Assembly: GCA_024275295.1 (NCBI GenBank)
Contig: JAJRZI010000055.1
Span: forward strand, 1 to 41,675
Direction of reading: 5' to 3'
DNA: 41,675 nt
Source: Gammaproteobacteria bacterium
GTDB taxonomy: Bacteria; Pseudomonadota; Gammaproteobacteria; Chromatiales; Chromatiaceae
Positions 8,829-18,365 of this stretch are shown here, in pieces. A program made the position numbers and the translations under genes. Below the pieces are notes generated by a model that saw nothing but the letters and a program-made list of their open reading frames with translations, had not been told where the DNA came from and ran no database searches. Numbering within the stretch: position 1 is the stretch's first letter; each line of letters starts with the position of its first letter.

Positions 8829-9452
8829 TTATGGCAATGGGTATTTGTCTGACAATTTGGCCAGGAGTTCCCGTAGCGCGTGGCCACGGTGGCTGAGGCG
8901 GTTCTTGACCTCTGGCCGCAGCTCGGCAGAGCTGCAGTAGTGATCGGGTACAAAAAAGAGCGGATCGTAGCCGAAGCCGTTTTCACCCTGCGGCTGGAAC
9001 AGGATCTGCCCCTCCCAGGTGCCCTGGCAGATGAGTGGTGTCGGGTCAGCCGGGTGGCGCAGGTAGACCAGCAGGCACTGGAAGCGGGCGCTACGCTCGG
9101 CTTCGGGTATATCTTTCAGCTGCTCCAGCAACTTGTCGTTATTCGCCTGGTCGCTGGCCTCTGGCCCCGCAAAGCGTGCTGAGTGGATACCCGGTGCGCC
9201 GTTGAGCGCATCGACCTCCAGCCCCGAGTCGTCGGCAATGGCGGGCAGGCCGCTGTGTTGGGCGGCATTACGGGCCTTGAGGATGGCGTTTTCCACAAAG
9301 GTCAGTCCCGTCTCTGCAATGTCCGGTACGTTGAAATCGCTCTGTGGTATAACCTGGATCTGTTGGCTGCTGAGCAGTTGATTGATCTCTTTGACCTTGC
9401 CGGCGTTGCCACTGGCCAATACAACACGATGGTGATGTGGTTTAGGGTCCAC
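8829..9452 (-). CDS. rdgB: dITP/XTP pyrophosphatase (non-canonical purine NTP hydrolase)
   Basis: The product is a 207-aa house-cleaning nucleotide pyrophosphatase of the RdgB/HAM1 family, which removes dITP, XTP and ITP from the nucleotide pool. The diagnostic motifs are VLASGNAGKVKEI near the N-terminus, TFVENAILKAR, ADDSGLEVDALNGAPG, and GFGYDPLFFVP with LSHRGHAL at the C-terminus. The frame stays open upstream into rph, but family length and alignment place the start at the GTG at 9452, 14 bases past the rph stop. It follows rph directly on the same strand, a common gammaproteobacterial pairing. Confidence 0.93.
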   Translation of the reverse strand: MDPKPHHHRVVLASGNAGKVKEINQLLSSQQIQVIPQSDFNVPDIAETGLTFVENAILKARNAAQHSGLPAIADDSGLEVDALNGAPGIHSARFAGPEASDQANNDKLLEQLKDIPEAERSARFQCLLVYLRHPADPTPLICQGTWEGQILFQPQGENGFGYDPLFFVPDHYCSSAELRPEVKNRLSHRGHALRELLAKLSDKYPLP

Positions 9453-9465
9453 GTTTTTGCGCCTG

Positions 9466-10179
9466 TTAAGCCAGTGCTGCACGCTGGTGTTCGAGGATCT
9501 CACTGATCCCCTTTTTGGCCAGATCCAGCATGGCGTTAAGCTCCTCACTGCGAAAGGCATGCCCCTCGGCCGTACCCTGTAGTTCAATAAAGGCGCCGGC
9601 GTCATTCATGACGACGTTCATGTCGGTTTCGGCATTGGAGTCTTCGGCATAGTCCAGATCGAGTACCGGCTCTCCGTTGTAGATGCCGACAGAGACAGAG
9701 GCGATCATGCCGTAGATGGGGTCGCTTTTGATTTTGTTGGCACTGCGCAGGGTGCCGATGGCGTCGTGCAAGGCAACAAAGGCACCACTGATGGAGGAGG
9801 TGCGAGTGCCGCCATCGGCCTGGATGACATCACAATCAAGGGTGATGGTATGCTCGCCCAGGGCCTTGAGATTAACGGCTGCGCGTAGTGAGCGGCCAAT
9901 CAGGCGTTGGATCTCAAGGGTGCGTCCCCCCTGTGTGCCGCGGGATGCCTCGCGCCCCATGCGTGTGTTGGTGGAGCGGGGGAGCATGCCATATTCTGCG
10001 GTGATCCAGCCTTGCCCGGTTCCTTTGAGAAAGCGGGGCACCCTGGCCTCGACCGTTGCAGTGCAGAGCACCTTGGTGTCGCCAAACTCTACCAATACCG
10101 AGCCTTCGGCATGTTTGGTGTAGTTTCGGGTGATGGTGATAGGGCGAAGTTGATCTGGGCTGCGGCCACTGGGTCTCAT
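9466..10179 (-). CDS. rph: Ribonuclease PH
   Basis: The product is 237 aa, the standard length for RNase PH, a phosphorolytic 3'-5' exoribonuclease that trims tRNA 3' ends and acts in rRNA turnover. It begins [14 protein letters not shown] and shows the family signatures [49 protein letters not shown] and [17 protein letters not shown]. It starts 12 bases after the PP2C phosphatase stop and precedes rdgB closely, so it is likely part of one minus-strand transcription unit from the kinase gene onward. Confidence 0.96.
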   Translation of the reverse strand: MRPSGRSPDQLRPITITRNYTKHAEGSVLVEFGDTKVLCTATVEARVPRFLKGTGQGWITAEYGMLPRSTNTRMGREASRGTQGGRTLEIQRLIGRSLRAAVNLKALGEHTITLDCDVIQADGGTRTSSISGAFVALHDAIGTLRSANKIKSDPIYGMIASVSVGIYNGEPVLDLDYAEDSNAETDMNVVMNDAGAFIELQGTAEGHAFRSEELNAMLDLAKKGISEILEHQRAALA

Positions 10180-10191
10180 AGGGTTTCCTGA

Positions 10192-11073
10192 TTATGGTTT
10201 AAAGGATTTAATGGTATTTCTTAGGTCGTCAACAGCCTGATTGAGCGTTGAGCGTTGATTGTCGGTATGGTTGCTGTTTGCAGTTGGGTCTCCGGTTAAT
10301 TTTTGCAAAGGCAGGGAGGGAACCCCCTCAATCCACTGGAGTGCGATGGCAGTGATATTGTCGCTCTCCGGGGCGGCGGTTTTTTCGGCCCGTGTTACCA
10401 GATGGTTTATGCGTTCGGTGAGTGGTTCATCCGTGTATATGCCTTGAACCAGGCTGCCGTTATCCAGCGCACCCCATAATCCATCCGAGCATAATAACAG
10501 CATATCACCCGGAAGCAGTGGTGTAGGGTTGCCATGTGAAAAATCGATAGAGAGCTGGTTGCCGCCCAGGCAGCGTGTCACATAATTGCGCTGTGGGTGG
10601 GTTGCGCACTCTAAAGAGGTAATAGCACCTCGCTTACGCAATAGCTCTACATAGGAGTGGTCTGTGGTGCGTGCCAGGATTTTTTTGTCCCGAAACAGAT
10701 AGAGGCGGCTGTCGCCCGCATGCGCCCAATACAGGGTGTTCTCCTGGATGAGTGCAACCACTGCGGTTGTACGGGGTTTTATGGGGGGCTTCTGTGCCTT
10801 TCCGTAGGCGATAATCTGTTCGTGGGTCCTGTTCATGACGATGGTGAGAAAGGCAGCCGGGCTTGGGATGGGCTTGCGTGCCTCGGTAAACATCTCTGTG
10901 CAGGTGTCCATCAGTATTTGAGCAGCCACCTCTCCCTTTGGATGGCCGCCCATGCCGTCAGCCAGACAGATCAGTACACTGTTGATGGATTCGATCAGGG
11001 CGCATCTGTCCTGGTTTGTTGATCGATTACCAATAATCGTTGTGCTTGCAGTTTTATAACCGATCTCTCTCAT
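10192..11073 (-). CDS. PP2C-family serine/threonine protein phosphatase
   Basis: The 293-aa cytoplasmic protein carries the metal-binding and structural motifs of bacterial PP2C (Stp/PstP) phosphatases: NRSTNQDRC, LADGMGGHPKGEVAA (the DGMGGH metal site), WAHAGDSRLYL, TDHSYVELLRKRGAI, LLCSDGLWG and SDNITAIAL. A polar C-terminal tail of about 45 residues follows the domain. Its ATG overlaps the stop codon of the upstream kinase gene, so kinase and phosphatase are translationally coupled and probably act on the same substrates. Substrates cannot be deduced from the sequence. Confidence 0.93.
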   Translation of the reverse strand: MREIGYKTASTTIIGNRSTNQDRCALIESINSVLICLADGMGGHPKGEVAAQILMDTCTEMFTEARKPIPSPAAFLTIVMNRTHEQIIAYGKAQKPPIKPRTTAVVALIQENTLYWAHAGDSRLYLFRDKKILARTTDHSYVELLRKRGAITSLECATHPQRNYVTRCLGGNQLSIDFSHGNPTPLLPGDMLLLCSDGLWGALDNGSLVQGIYTDEPLTERINHLVTRAEKTAAPESDNITAIALQWIEGVPSLPLQKLTGDPTANSNHTDNQRSTLNQAVDDLRNTIKSFKP

Positions 11074-12005
11074 TTTGGATCTTTTTTGCTGATATCGGAT
11101 TTATTCGTGGCGGAAGCTGCGGGGCGGCCGCTTTTGTTGGTCAGGGCAGCTAGTAGATCCCCGGCATTTTGTGGCCGTTGATGATGATCAATCTCCATTG
11201 CCCAATCCATTGCCTCCAATAAATATACAGGATAACGCTGTTTATGTTTTTTTATGGCAGGGATCAGCCTCTCTTTGGCATGACGTTTGATGGCAGACGG
11301 TGGTGGCTTGCCTTCAATGCAGGCGCGCATGGTGGCGCCGATGGCGTAGACATCGCTCCAGGGGCCAATGTTGCCTGATGCGTAGTACTGTTCAATGGGG
11401 GAGAAGCCTGCTGTAATAACCCGGCTGGTTTTAATGTTGTTGGTTTTGGTGATGTGGTGTATCGCACCAAAATCCAGCAACAGTGGGTTGCCTCCGGGGC
11501 GCAGGTGGATATTCCCAGGTTTGATGTCAAGGTGAAGTTGATTGTGTGAGTGGATCAGGCTTAAGGCATCAAGGATGGGGGGAAAGACAGTCATGATGAA
11601 TGTGGTGCTGAGATTGCCTCCACGCTGCTTGATATAGCCCCCCAGGTTTTTTCCAGGTTCGTAATCCATCACCAGATAAGCGGTCTCGTTGGCAAGAAAA
11701 AAGTTTCGTACCTTTACCACATTGGGGTGTTGCAGGTTGGAGAGTACTTTGGCTTCCTGGTAAAAGAGCTTGCGCCCATGATGGAAGGCGTTTTGCTGTT
11801 TTGCACTGTTGGCAATGGTGATCCGGTTGGCGCTGTTGCGTGAGGCTGTCTTCTTGGGCAGATACTCTTTGATGATAACGCGCTCTTGAGTGTCCTCATC
11901 TTCAGCAAGGTAAATAAGACTGAATCCTCCACTGCCAATCATCTTTACAATGGAGTAGCAGTCTATAATGGTGCCTGCTGGCAGACTGTTACGGGGCTGT
12001 GTCAT
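11070..12005 (-). CDS. Serine/threonine protein kinase (Hanks type)
   Basis: This is a 311-aa cytoplasmic protein kinase. The glycine loop is IGSGGFSLIYLAE, the catalytic lysine lies in VIIKEYLPK, the catalytic loop is HLDIKPGNI, and the metal-binding DFG is in LLLDFGAIHH. A degenerate APE-type segment (GFSPIEQYYASGNIGPWSDVYAIG) follows. There is no transmembrane segment and no PASTA or other sensor domain; only about 35 polar residues follow the kinase fold. It is coupled to the PP2C phosphatase gene by a 4-base overlap and is transcribed divergently from yicC. It resembles small kinases paired with phosphatases in many Proteobacteria, where targets vary. Confidence 0.93.
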   Translation of the reverse strand: MTQPRNSLPAGTIIDCYSIVKMIGSGGFSLIYLAEDEDTQERVIIKEYLPKKTASRNSANRITIANSAKQQNAFHHGRKLFYQEAKVLSNLQHPNVVKVRNFFLANETAYLVMDYEPGKNLGGYIKQRGGNLSTTFIMTVFPPILDALSLIHSHNQLHLDIKPGNIHLRPGGNPLLLDFGAIHHITKTNNIKTSRVITAGFSPIEQYYASGNIGPWSDVYAIGATMRACIEGKPPPSAIKRHAKERLIPAIKKHKQRYPVYLLEAMDWAMEIDHHQRPQNAGDLLAALTNKSGRPAASATNKSDISKKDPK

Positions 12006-12123
12006 TAAAAGATTATCAATAATTGCAGGTGCAAGGAGATGATTGGCGCACTATGATATATGCTTTCAAGGCTTAACCTGATTAAGTGTATTTGTTCTTC
12101 TGTTTTATGATGTATAAGGGGCG

Positions 12124-12993
12124 ATGATGGTTCACAGTATGACCGCTTTTGCGCGAAAGGAAAATAGAGATGAGCAGGCAGAGTTGATCTGGGAGATTCG
12201 GTCGGTAAATCATCGTTATCTGGAGATATTTGTGCGCCTGCCAGAGGAGCTGCGGGCGATAGAGCCACTGGTTCGGGAGCAGATTAACAAGCGTTTGGGG
12301 CGCGGCAAGCTTGATTGTAGCCTGCGCTTTAAGCCGGTACAGGGTGCGGTGGCCGGGATTGAGGTCAATGAGCGATTGGCGACCCAGGTGATGGAGGCAG
12401 CCGACAAGGTTGGGCATCTGCTGCATGAGGCGGTTCCGCCCTCTATTATGGATGTGCTTCGTTGGCCAGGGGTGATGACAGTAGCGCCTCAGGATCTGTC
12501 GCCTGTTCAAGGGCAGGCCACACAGCTGCTTGATCAGGCGTTGGATGTGCTTGTTGAGACCCGCCAGCGTGAAGGTGAGCGTCTGGCTGAGCTGATCCAG
12601 CAGCGTTGCGTCACCATGCGTGACCAGGTGGGCAGGGTAAAGCAGCGGATCCCGTCTGTGTTGGAAGGCATTCGTGAGCGGCTGCGTAGTCGCCTAAGTG
12701 AGCTGAGTGATGAGTTGGATCCTGGTCGACTGGAGCAGGAGATGGTGCTGCTGACCCAGCGTCTGGATGTAGATGAAGAGCTGGATCGCTTGTACACTCA
12801 TCTGGATGAGGTTGAACGGGTGCTTCAGCAGCAGGAACCCGTTGGCCGCCGACTGGACTTTCTGATGCAGGAGCTCAACCGTGAGGTGAATACATTGACC
12901 TCCAAGTCAAATGACACAGAGATGACCCAGCTTGCTGTGGATATGAAGGTGTTGATTGAGCAGATGCGCGAGCAGATACAGAATATTGAATAA
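12124..12993 (+). CDS. yicC: YicC/YloC-family endoribonuclease
   Basis: The 289-aa protein matches the YicC family along its whole length: an N-terminal SMTAFAR motif, EIRSVNHRYLEIFVRLPEELRAIEP, and the C-terminal DUF1732 part with RLDFLMQELNREVNTL and KSNDTEMTQLAVDMKVLIEQMREQIQNIE-type ends. Members are endoribonucleases linked to small-RNA turnover and stationary-phase fitness. An AAGGGG ribosome-binding site lies just upstream of the ATG. It precedes gmk by six bases, a widespread gammaproteobacterial arrangement, and is divergent from the kinase gene. Confidence 0.95.
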   Translation: MMVHSMTAFARKENRDEQAELIWEIRSVNHRYLEIFVRLPEELRAIEPLVREQINKRLGRGKLDCSLRFKPVQGAVAGIEVNERLATQVMEAADKVGHLLHEAVPPSIMDVLRWPGVMTVAPQDLSPVQGQATQLLDQALDVLVETRQREGERLAELIQQRCVTMRDQVGRVKQRIPSVLEGIRERLRSRLSELSDELDPGRLEQEMVLLTQRLDVDEELDRLYTHLDEVERVLQQQEPVGRRLDFLMQELNREVNTLTSKSNDTEMTQLAVDMKVLIEQMREQIQNIE

Positions 12994-12999
12994 GATTAA

Positions 13000-13611
13000 A
13001 TGAAAGGCACTCTTTTTATCGTTTCCGCCCCTTCGGGGGCAGGCAAGACCAGCCTGTTAAAAGAGCTGGTGACGGCTGATTCGCTGCTTAATATTTCAGT
13101 CTCCCATACCACCAGAGCAAAACGGCCGGGAGAGGAGGATGGCAGGGATTATCACTTCATTGAACAGGCAGATTTCCTGCGGATGATTGGTGAGGGTGCC
13201 TTCATGGAGCATGCGCAGGTGTTTGATAATTACTATGGAACTGCTGAGGCTGTAGTGAGAGAGCGTCTGGAAGCCGGGCAGGATATGGTATTGGAGATTG
13301 ATTGGCAGGGAGCGCGACAGGTTCGCAACCGCATGCTGGGTGCTGTATCCATCTTTATTCTGCCTCCCAGCCCCCAGGCGTTGCATGAGCGCCTGAGTGC
13401 GCGTGGCCAGGACAGTGAAGAGGTGATTGCCCGCCGCATGCGCGATGCAAAAAATGAGATGTCACACTATGCCGAGTATGATTACCTGGTGATAAATGAT
13501 GATTTCTCAACTGCCTTAAAGGAGCTGGATGCCATCGTGCGCAGCTTGCGCTTGCGGCAATTGATCCAGGCAGAGAGATTGCAGCCGCAGCTAAGTGCTC
13601 TACTAGCCTGA
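13000..13611 (+). CDS. gmk: Guanylate kinase
   Basis: The product is a 203-aa GMP kinase (ATP + GMP to ADP + GDP). The P-loop is SAPSGAGKTSLLKEL near the N-terminus. The GMP-binding motifs SHTTRAKRPGEEDGRDYHFI and the segment MVLEIDWQGARQV are intact, as is the lid region RMRDAKNEMSHY. It sits between yicC and rpoZ, as usual. GDP made here feeds both GTP and (p)ppGpp synthesis, consistent with the spoT locus downstream. Confidence 0.97.
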   Translation: MKGTLFIVSAPSGAGKTSLLKELVTADSLLNISVSHTTRAKRPGEEDGRDYHFIEQADFLRMIGEGAFMEHAQVFDNYYGTAEAVVRERLEAGQDMVLEIDWQGARQVRNRMLGAVSIFILPPSPQALHERLSARGQDSEEVIARRMRDAKNEMSHYAEYDYLVINDDFSTALKELDAIVRSLRLRQLIQAERLQPQLSALLA

Positions 13612-13710
13612 ATGGCCTGAATACGTTACACTTCGCCTTTATAGATGGGGCTGAGTGCGGTCCCTGTTTTTCGCCCCGCCAAGGGCCAATGTTTTTCCCG
13701 GAGTTAAATT

Positions 13711-13995
13711 ATGGCGCGTATCACAGTAGAGGATTGTTTGGAAAATGTGGACAACCGATTTCATCTGGTTCTGCTGGCAAGCAAGCGCGCACGTCAATTG
13801 GTAAATGGTGTTGATCCACTGGTACCCTGGGAAAATGACAAGCCAACGGTTGTGGCGCTACGTGAAATCGCTGAAGGTCTGGTAGATGATGCAACCATCA
13901 ATCCGCCGCAAGAGATCATTGACCCCGAGCAGGCGCTGAGTGCAGAGATGGCCGAGATGGCAGAAGCGAACGCCGCTGCTGCCAGTGGGGAGTAA
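13711..13995 (+). CDS. rpoZ: RNA polymerase omega subunit
   Basis: The product is a 94-aa omega subunit that assists beta-prime folding and RNA polymerase assembly and forms part of a ppGpp-binding site. It begins [20 protein letters not shown] and contains the conserved [12 protein letters not shown] and [14 protein letters not shown] short Ala/Glu-rich tail ends the protein. The 99 bases before it contain a plausible leader but no promoter I can defend. It is followed by the broken spoT frame, keeping the usual gmk-rpoZ-spoT order. Confidence 0.96.
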   Translation: MARITVEDCLENVDNRFHLVLLASKRARQLVNGVDPLVPWENDKPTVVALREIAEGLVDDATINPPQEIIDPEQALSAEMAEMAEANAAAASGE

Positions 13996-14149
13996 ACGAG
14001 AGCTCAAGGGTGAGCCGGTTCGGTCTCTTTCATACATGACCGAGAGAGGAGTTGATGCTTTTCAAAGGATGATTAAACGGTTCAAATGCTTGGCCGACGG
14101 CTGGAATTACTCTCTTCGTCTTCACTAAAGCAGTACGGTTACGTGCCAG

Positions 14150-16318
14150 ATGGCCCCTACCAAATCTTTTCCAGATGCCAAGCCAGATGACTCGCATCCC
14201 TCAATCGATGGGTTTTGTAAGTCTCTAAGCTCTTACCTCTAACCGGATCAAATCCATGAGGTGCGCCGCGCCTTTCAGTTTGGCAGTGAAGCCCATAAAG
14301 GCCAAACACGCAAAACCGGCGAACCTTATATCTTCCATCCGCTGGCTGTAGCTTGCATCCTGGCCGAGATGCACATGGATCATAAGTGCCTTATGGCCGC
14401 CATTCTGCACGATGTCATTGAGGATACCCCCACTGCAAAAGATCAGCTGATTGAACTCTTTGACGAAGAGATTGCGGAGCTGGTGGATGGGGTCAGCAAA
14501 CTGACCCAGATTGATTTCAAGACGCATGCTGAGGCTCAAGCCGCCAGCCTGCAGAAGATGCTGCTGGCGATGACCAAGGATATTCGCGTCATCCTGATTA
14601 AGCTGGCAGACCGTCTGCACAACATGCGCACACTGGGTGTTATGCGCCCGGAAAAGTGCCGTCGAATCTCACGTGAAACCCTGGAGATCTATGCGCCGAT
14701 TGCCAACAGGCTGGGCATCAATACGATGCGTCTGGAGCTTGAGGAGCTGGGTTTTCTGGCGCATTGGCCCATGCGATACCGGGCCATAAAAAAGGCGGTG
14801 GCGGATGCGCGAGGTCATCGCAAAGAGGTGTTGGGTACGGTTGAAACGGCAATTCAGGAGTGTCTGCGCCAGGAAGGGTTGCCGGGTGAGGTGATTGGCC
14901 GGCAAAAGCACCTCTACAGCATCTACAATAAGATGCGGACAAAAAAGAGCTCCTTCTCGGAGGTGGTTGATGTCTTTGCCTTTCGCATCACGGTAGACAA
15001 GGTCGATACCTGTTATCGGGTGCTGGGCGCGGTACATAATCTCTATAAACCCATGCCGGGCCGCTTCAAGGATTTTATTGCGATACCCAAGGCCAATGGT
15101 TACCAATCGCTGCATACCGTACTGTTCGGGCCGCATGGAATGCCCATCGAGATCCAGATCCGTACCGGAGAGATGCATCAACTGTCCGAGTCAGGCATTG
15201 CCGCCCACTGGATGTATAAAACGGGTGATGAAGGGAGCGGCTCCGCCCAGGCCAGGGCTACAGAGTGGGTAAAAAATCTGCTGGAGATGCAGAAGGGTGC
15301 AGGCAATTCACTGGAGTTCCTTGAGCACGTCAAGGTTGACCTGTTTCCTGATGAGGTCTACGTCTTTACCCCACGAGGCGAGATCATGGTGCTGGCCAAG
15401 GGGGCCACAGTGATTGATTTTGCCTATGCCGTCCACACGGATGTGGGTAACCAATGTGTAGCGGCTAGGGTAGACAGGCGGTTGGCGCCTCTGCGTAGCC
15501 GCATCTACAATGGGCAGACCGTTGAGGTTATCACTGCACCAGGTGGCACGCCTAATCCGGCATGGCTGAATTTTGTGGTGACCGCAAAGGCGCGAGCCAA
15601 TATCCGAACCTACCTGAAAAATCTTCAGCGGCAGGAGGCGATCAACTTGGGCCGCCGATTGCTGGAGGCAGAGTTGCATGCCTATGATCAGTCGCTGGAT
15701 GGTATTCCAAGGAGCAAGGTGTAGCAGCTTCTATCTGAGTTTAAACACCATGATCTGGATGATCTGTTGGCAGATATTGGGTTGGGCAACCGCATGGCCC
15801 GATTGGTTGCTCGCCGTATGGCAGGCCCAGATGCTGAACGTGCAGAAGAGATTATTGATCATGAGAAGCCGGCAGGTCAGTTGGCGATCAAGGGCACAGA
15901 GGGGATGGTGGTCAATTTTGCCAAGTGCTGCAGACCTATCCCGGGTGATGCCATTATCGCGGTATTTAATCCAGGGAGCGGGATGAGTGTGCATCGGCAG
16001 GAGTGCCCCAATCTGGGTGATTTTCGCAAGGGAGGCGAGAGTTGGCTGGATGTCTGCTGGGAAGAGGATGTGGATACCGAATTTAGCACAGAGATCCGTA
16101 TCGAGGTGGGTGCCAAACGGGGTGTCCTGGCAACGGTTGCAGCCTCTATTGCAGAGATGGGGTGCAATATTGAAAATGTCAGTATTGAAGAGAGAGATGG
16201 GCTTTCATCCACGCTGGATTTTATTATTGCTGTTCGAGGGCGCAAACACCTGGCGAGAATTATTTGCCATCTGCGCTCGTTATCGCCTGTCATGCGCATA
16301 ACCAGAGCACAGGGTTGA
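14150..16318 (+). pseudogene. spoT: Bifunctional (p)ppGpp synthase/hydrolase SpoT with two in-frame stop codons
   Basis: From the ATG at 14150, one frame encodes a complete SpoT of 723 codons. Its parts are an HD hydrolase domain (SGEPYI-type start, HDVIEDTP), a synthetase domain (KANGYQSLHTVLFGPHG, EIQIRTGEMH), a TGS domain (VYVFTPRGEIMVLAKGAT), a helical region with LADIGLGNRMA, the CCRPIPGD zinc-finger-like motif, and a C-terminal ACT domain (ending MRITRAQG). The frame is interrupted twice without any shift. TAA at 14240-14242 is codon 31, between SLSSYL and PDQIHEVRRAF. TAG at 15722-15724 is codon 525, between GIPRSKV and QLLSEF. Each could arise by one base change from a Gln codon (or Glu for the first). 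A GTG at 14261 could restart a product of 487 codons containing the HD, synthetase and TGS domains. Confidence 0.88.
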
Positions 16319-16359
16319 TGTTTTTATGCATAGAACACTAGAAAAACAGGAAATAATCC

Positions 16360-16749
16360 ATGTCTAGAGAAATAATCCGTACCGACCAGGCTCCGCAAGC
16401 GATCGGCACCTACTCCCAAGCGGTCAAAAGCGGATCAACCGTCTATCTGTCTGGGCAGATACCATTGGTACCCGAAACCATGGAGATGGTGGAGGGTGAT
16501 ATTGAAATACAGATTCGGCGGGTATTCGATAACCTGCAGGCCGTTGCAAGGGCGGCCGGGGGAGAGCTTGCTGATGTGGCCAAGCTGAATGTGTTCCTGA
16601 CAGATCTGGCACATTTTCCGGTGGTGAACAGTGTGATGGCGGACTATTTCTCAGAACCCTATCCAGCGCGTGCTGCTATCGGTGTGGCTGCGCTTCCAAA
16701 GGATGCAGCGGTCGAAATGGATGCCGTTATGGAGCTGGATGGCGGCTAA
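16360..16749 (+). CDS. ridA: RidA family 2-iminobutanoate/2-iminopropanoate deaminase
   Basis: The product is a 129-aa RidA/YjgF protein that hydrolyses reactive enamine/imine intermediates released by PLP enzymes. Family motifs are [52 protein letters not shown] and [23 protein letters not shown], including the conserved substrate arginine (PARAA). It follows spoT, a very common neighbourhood in Gammaproteobacteria. Its stop codon is only one base from the convergent cheV stop, so any terminator must lie inside coding sequence. Confidence 0.96.
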   Translation: MSREIIRTDQAPQAIGTYSQAVKSGSTVYLSGQIPLVPETMEMVEGDIEIQIRRVFDNLQAVARAAGGELADVAKLNVFLTDLAHFPVVNSVMADYFSEPYPARAAIGVAALPKDAAVEMDAVMELDGG

Positions 16750-16750
16750 G

Positions 16751-17659
16751 CTACTGATCCAGCGCCAGACCTTTCAACACTGCGGCCGTCAGCTCTTCGG
16801 TTACAAATTTTGTTAGTGCGGCATCTGCGCCGCTGGCTTGTGCGTTCTCACTGCAGACGGCGCCTGAAAGTGAGGTATGCAGCAGGATGTAGATGGATGA
16901 TAGTGCCTGATCTTTTCTAAGCTCACGGGTTAGGGAGTACCCATCCATCTCCGGCATTTCGATATCAGAAATAATCAAATCAACAGTGCGCTCTTCCTCT
17001 TGGAGGGCTTTTAGTTTGTGTAGTGCATCCTTGCCATCCAGTGCTGTTATATAGCCAAGACCAATCATATCCAGTGTGCGCGTGACCTGTTTGCGCGCCA
17101 GGCTGGAGTCATCCACGACCAGCACAAGCTTCTGCTGTAGCTGTTCCAAGAGCCCTGGGTCTAAATCAAATGTTTGGTCATGGGGCTCCTCATAGGGTGC
17201 TACAGAGTTGAGTGCACGTTCGATATCTATGATCTCCACCAGCTGGTCATCGATCCGTGTGACGCCGGTAATATAGCTTGCATGGCCCGAGGCTCTGGGT
17301 GGCGGCAGGATATCTTTCCAGTCCAGGGAGATGATGCGCTCCACTTTGCTGACAAGAAACCCCTGTAGTGTGCGGCTGAATTCAGAGATGATAATGGAGT
17401 ACGGGCTTAAATCGGAATGGTTGCTGATGGGGCGCATTCCAATTGTAGCCGCAAGATCAATGACCGTTAGAGGATGTCCTCGCAGGCGTGCTATGCCCAC
17501 AACAGCAGGGTGAGAACCGGGCAGCTTGTTAAGCGGCTCATAAGGTATGATCTCTTTCATTTTAAGGACGTTAATAGCAAAAAGCTGCCTCGTTCCAATA
17601 TGGAATAACAGCAGATCCTGGCGATTATAGGTATCTTTTGTTGGGGTGGTTTTGGCCAT
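16751..17659 (-). CDS. cheV: Chemotaxis coupling protein CheV (CheW-receiver fusion)
   Basis: This 302-aa cytoplasmic protein joins a CheW-like domain (about 10-165: LLFHIGTRQLFAINVLKMKEI, AVVGIARLRGHPLTVIDLA, GVTRIDDQLVEIIDIE) to a response-regulator receiver domain (about 178-300). In the receiver, KLVLVVDDSSLARKQ supplies the acidic pocket, LIISDIEMPEMDGYSL contains the phosphoacceptor Asp, HTSLSG gives the Thr/Ser switch, and DAALTKF gives the conserved Lys. CheV couples chemoreceptors to CheA with adaptation through phosphorylation. It could serve the receptor at the left end of the window. No other che genes are present. Confidence 0.94.
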   Translation of the reverse strand: MAKTTPTKDTYNRQDLLLFHIGTRQLFAINVLKMKEIIPYEPLNKLPGSHPAVVGIARLRGHPLTVIDLAATIGMRPISNHSDLSPYSIIISEFSRTLQGFLVSKVERIISLDWKDILPPPRASGHASYITGVTRIDDQLVEIIDIERALNSVAPYEEPHDQTFDLDPGLLEQLQQKLVLVVDDSSLARKQVTRTLDMIGLGYITALDGKDALHKLKALQEEERTVDLIISDIEMPEMDGYSLTRELRKDQALSSIYILLHTSLSGAVCSENAQASGADAALTKFVTEELTAAVLKGLALDQ

Positions 17660-17753
17660 TAATTTCCTGCACAGATAGGGTTGTCAGCTTATTTAAGAAT
17701 AGACCAGACAGGTTGAAAATGGCAGCACGCCAATGGTTATGCCGGATAATGAA

Positions 17754-18353
17754 TCAACCCACTCGGCCAAGCATGCGTTTACGAAACTTGACGCCGTATT
17801 GAGCAGCCAATACCTCACACGCTTTGATATCCACGCCTTCAAGTCCATCCAGTGCGGTAGCGGTAACGTCGCTTATGTAGTGTGGTGCCTGTTTCAAAAA
17901 ATCCAGCATGCTTTCATAAGAGTCAGGCAGGGCGGGCTGGCAATGCCGGTCATAAATAGTTCTGTTTTGGGCATTCATTGAGACAGACAGGGCATCTACA
18001 CATTCGCCTAGCTCGGGCAGAACATTCCGCTTGTGAACCAGGTTAGCCAATCCATCCGTATTGACTCTGACGCGCACCCCTTTGGATTTAATGAATTTTG
18101 CAACCTCGATTAATACCTTGAGGCGTATTGTGGGTTCGCCAAAGCCGCAAAAGATGATCTCGGGGTACTCCGTGGGGTCACCAATGGATGCGATGATTTC
18201 AGCAGTGGCGGGCCGATGATCAATGGTGAGGTTGTAGCCTTTCACCTCTGGGTGCCCCAGGGTTTTGGGGCAGAAGTCGCATACAAGCGTACAGCGGTTG
18301 GTAATGCTGAGATAGAGGCGCCCCTCTATCTGATAACTGATGGTCTGTGTCAC
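17754..18353 (-). CDS. TatD-associated-type radical SAM protein
   Basis: The product is 199 aa, starting at a GTG (18353). The radical SAM cluster motif is CTLVCDFC (C-x3-C-x2-C) at about residues 21-28, followed by the glycine/glutamate segment FCGFGEPTIR and the strand VRVNTDGLANL. The short length and this motif pattern resemble the TatD-associated radical SAM family, which is often encoded beside a TatD nuclease. No tatD gene is in this window, so the name rests on protein resemblance only. The substrate is unknown. It is 12 bases downstream of the HDOD gene on the same strand and probably co-transcribed. Confidence 0.8.
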   Translation of the reverse strand: MTQTISYQIEGRLYLSITNRCTLVCDFCPKTLGHPEVKGYNLTIDHRPATAEIIASIGDPTEYPEIIFCGFGEPTIRLKVLIEVAKFIKSKGVRVRVNTDGLANLVHKRNVLPELGECVDALSVSMNAQNRTIYDRHCQPALPDSYESMLDFLKQAPHYISDVTATALDGLEGVDIKACEVLAAQYGVKFRKRMLGRVG

Positions 18354-18365
18354 GGCAGGATTTTT

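Noticed and set aside
9453-9605. Extended N-terminus of rdgB reaching into rph
   Set aside because: The extra 51 codons are an out-of-frame shadow of rph; the GTG at 9452 gives the family length.
15767-16318. A separate C-terminal gene for an ACT-domain protein after the spoT TAG
   Set aside because: It is in the same frame as spoT with homology continuing directly across the stop; no ribosome-binding site supports an independent start at TTG 15767.
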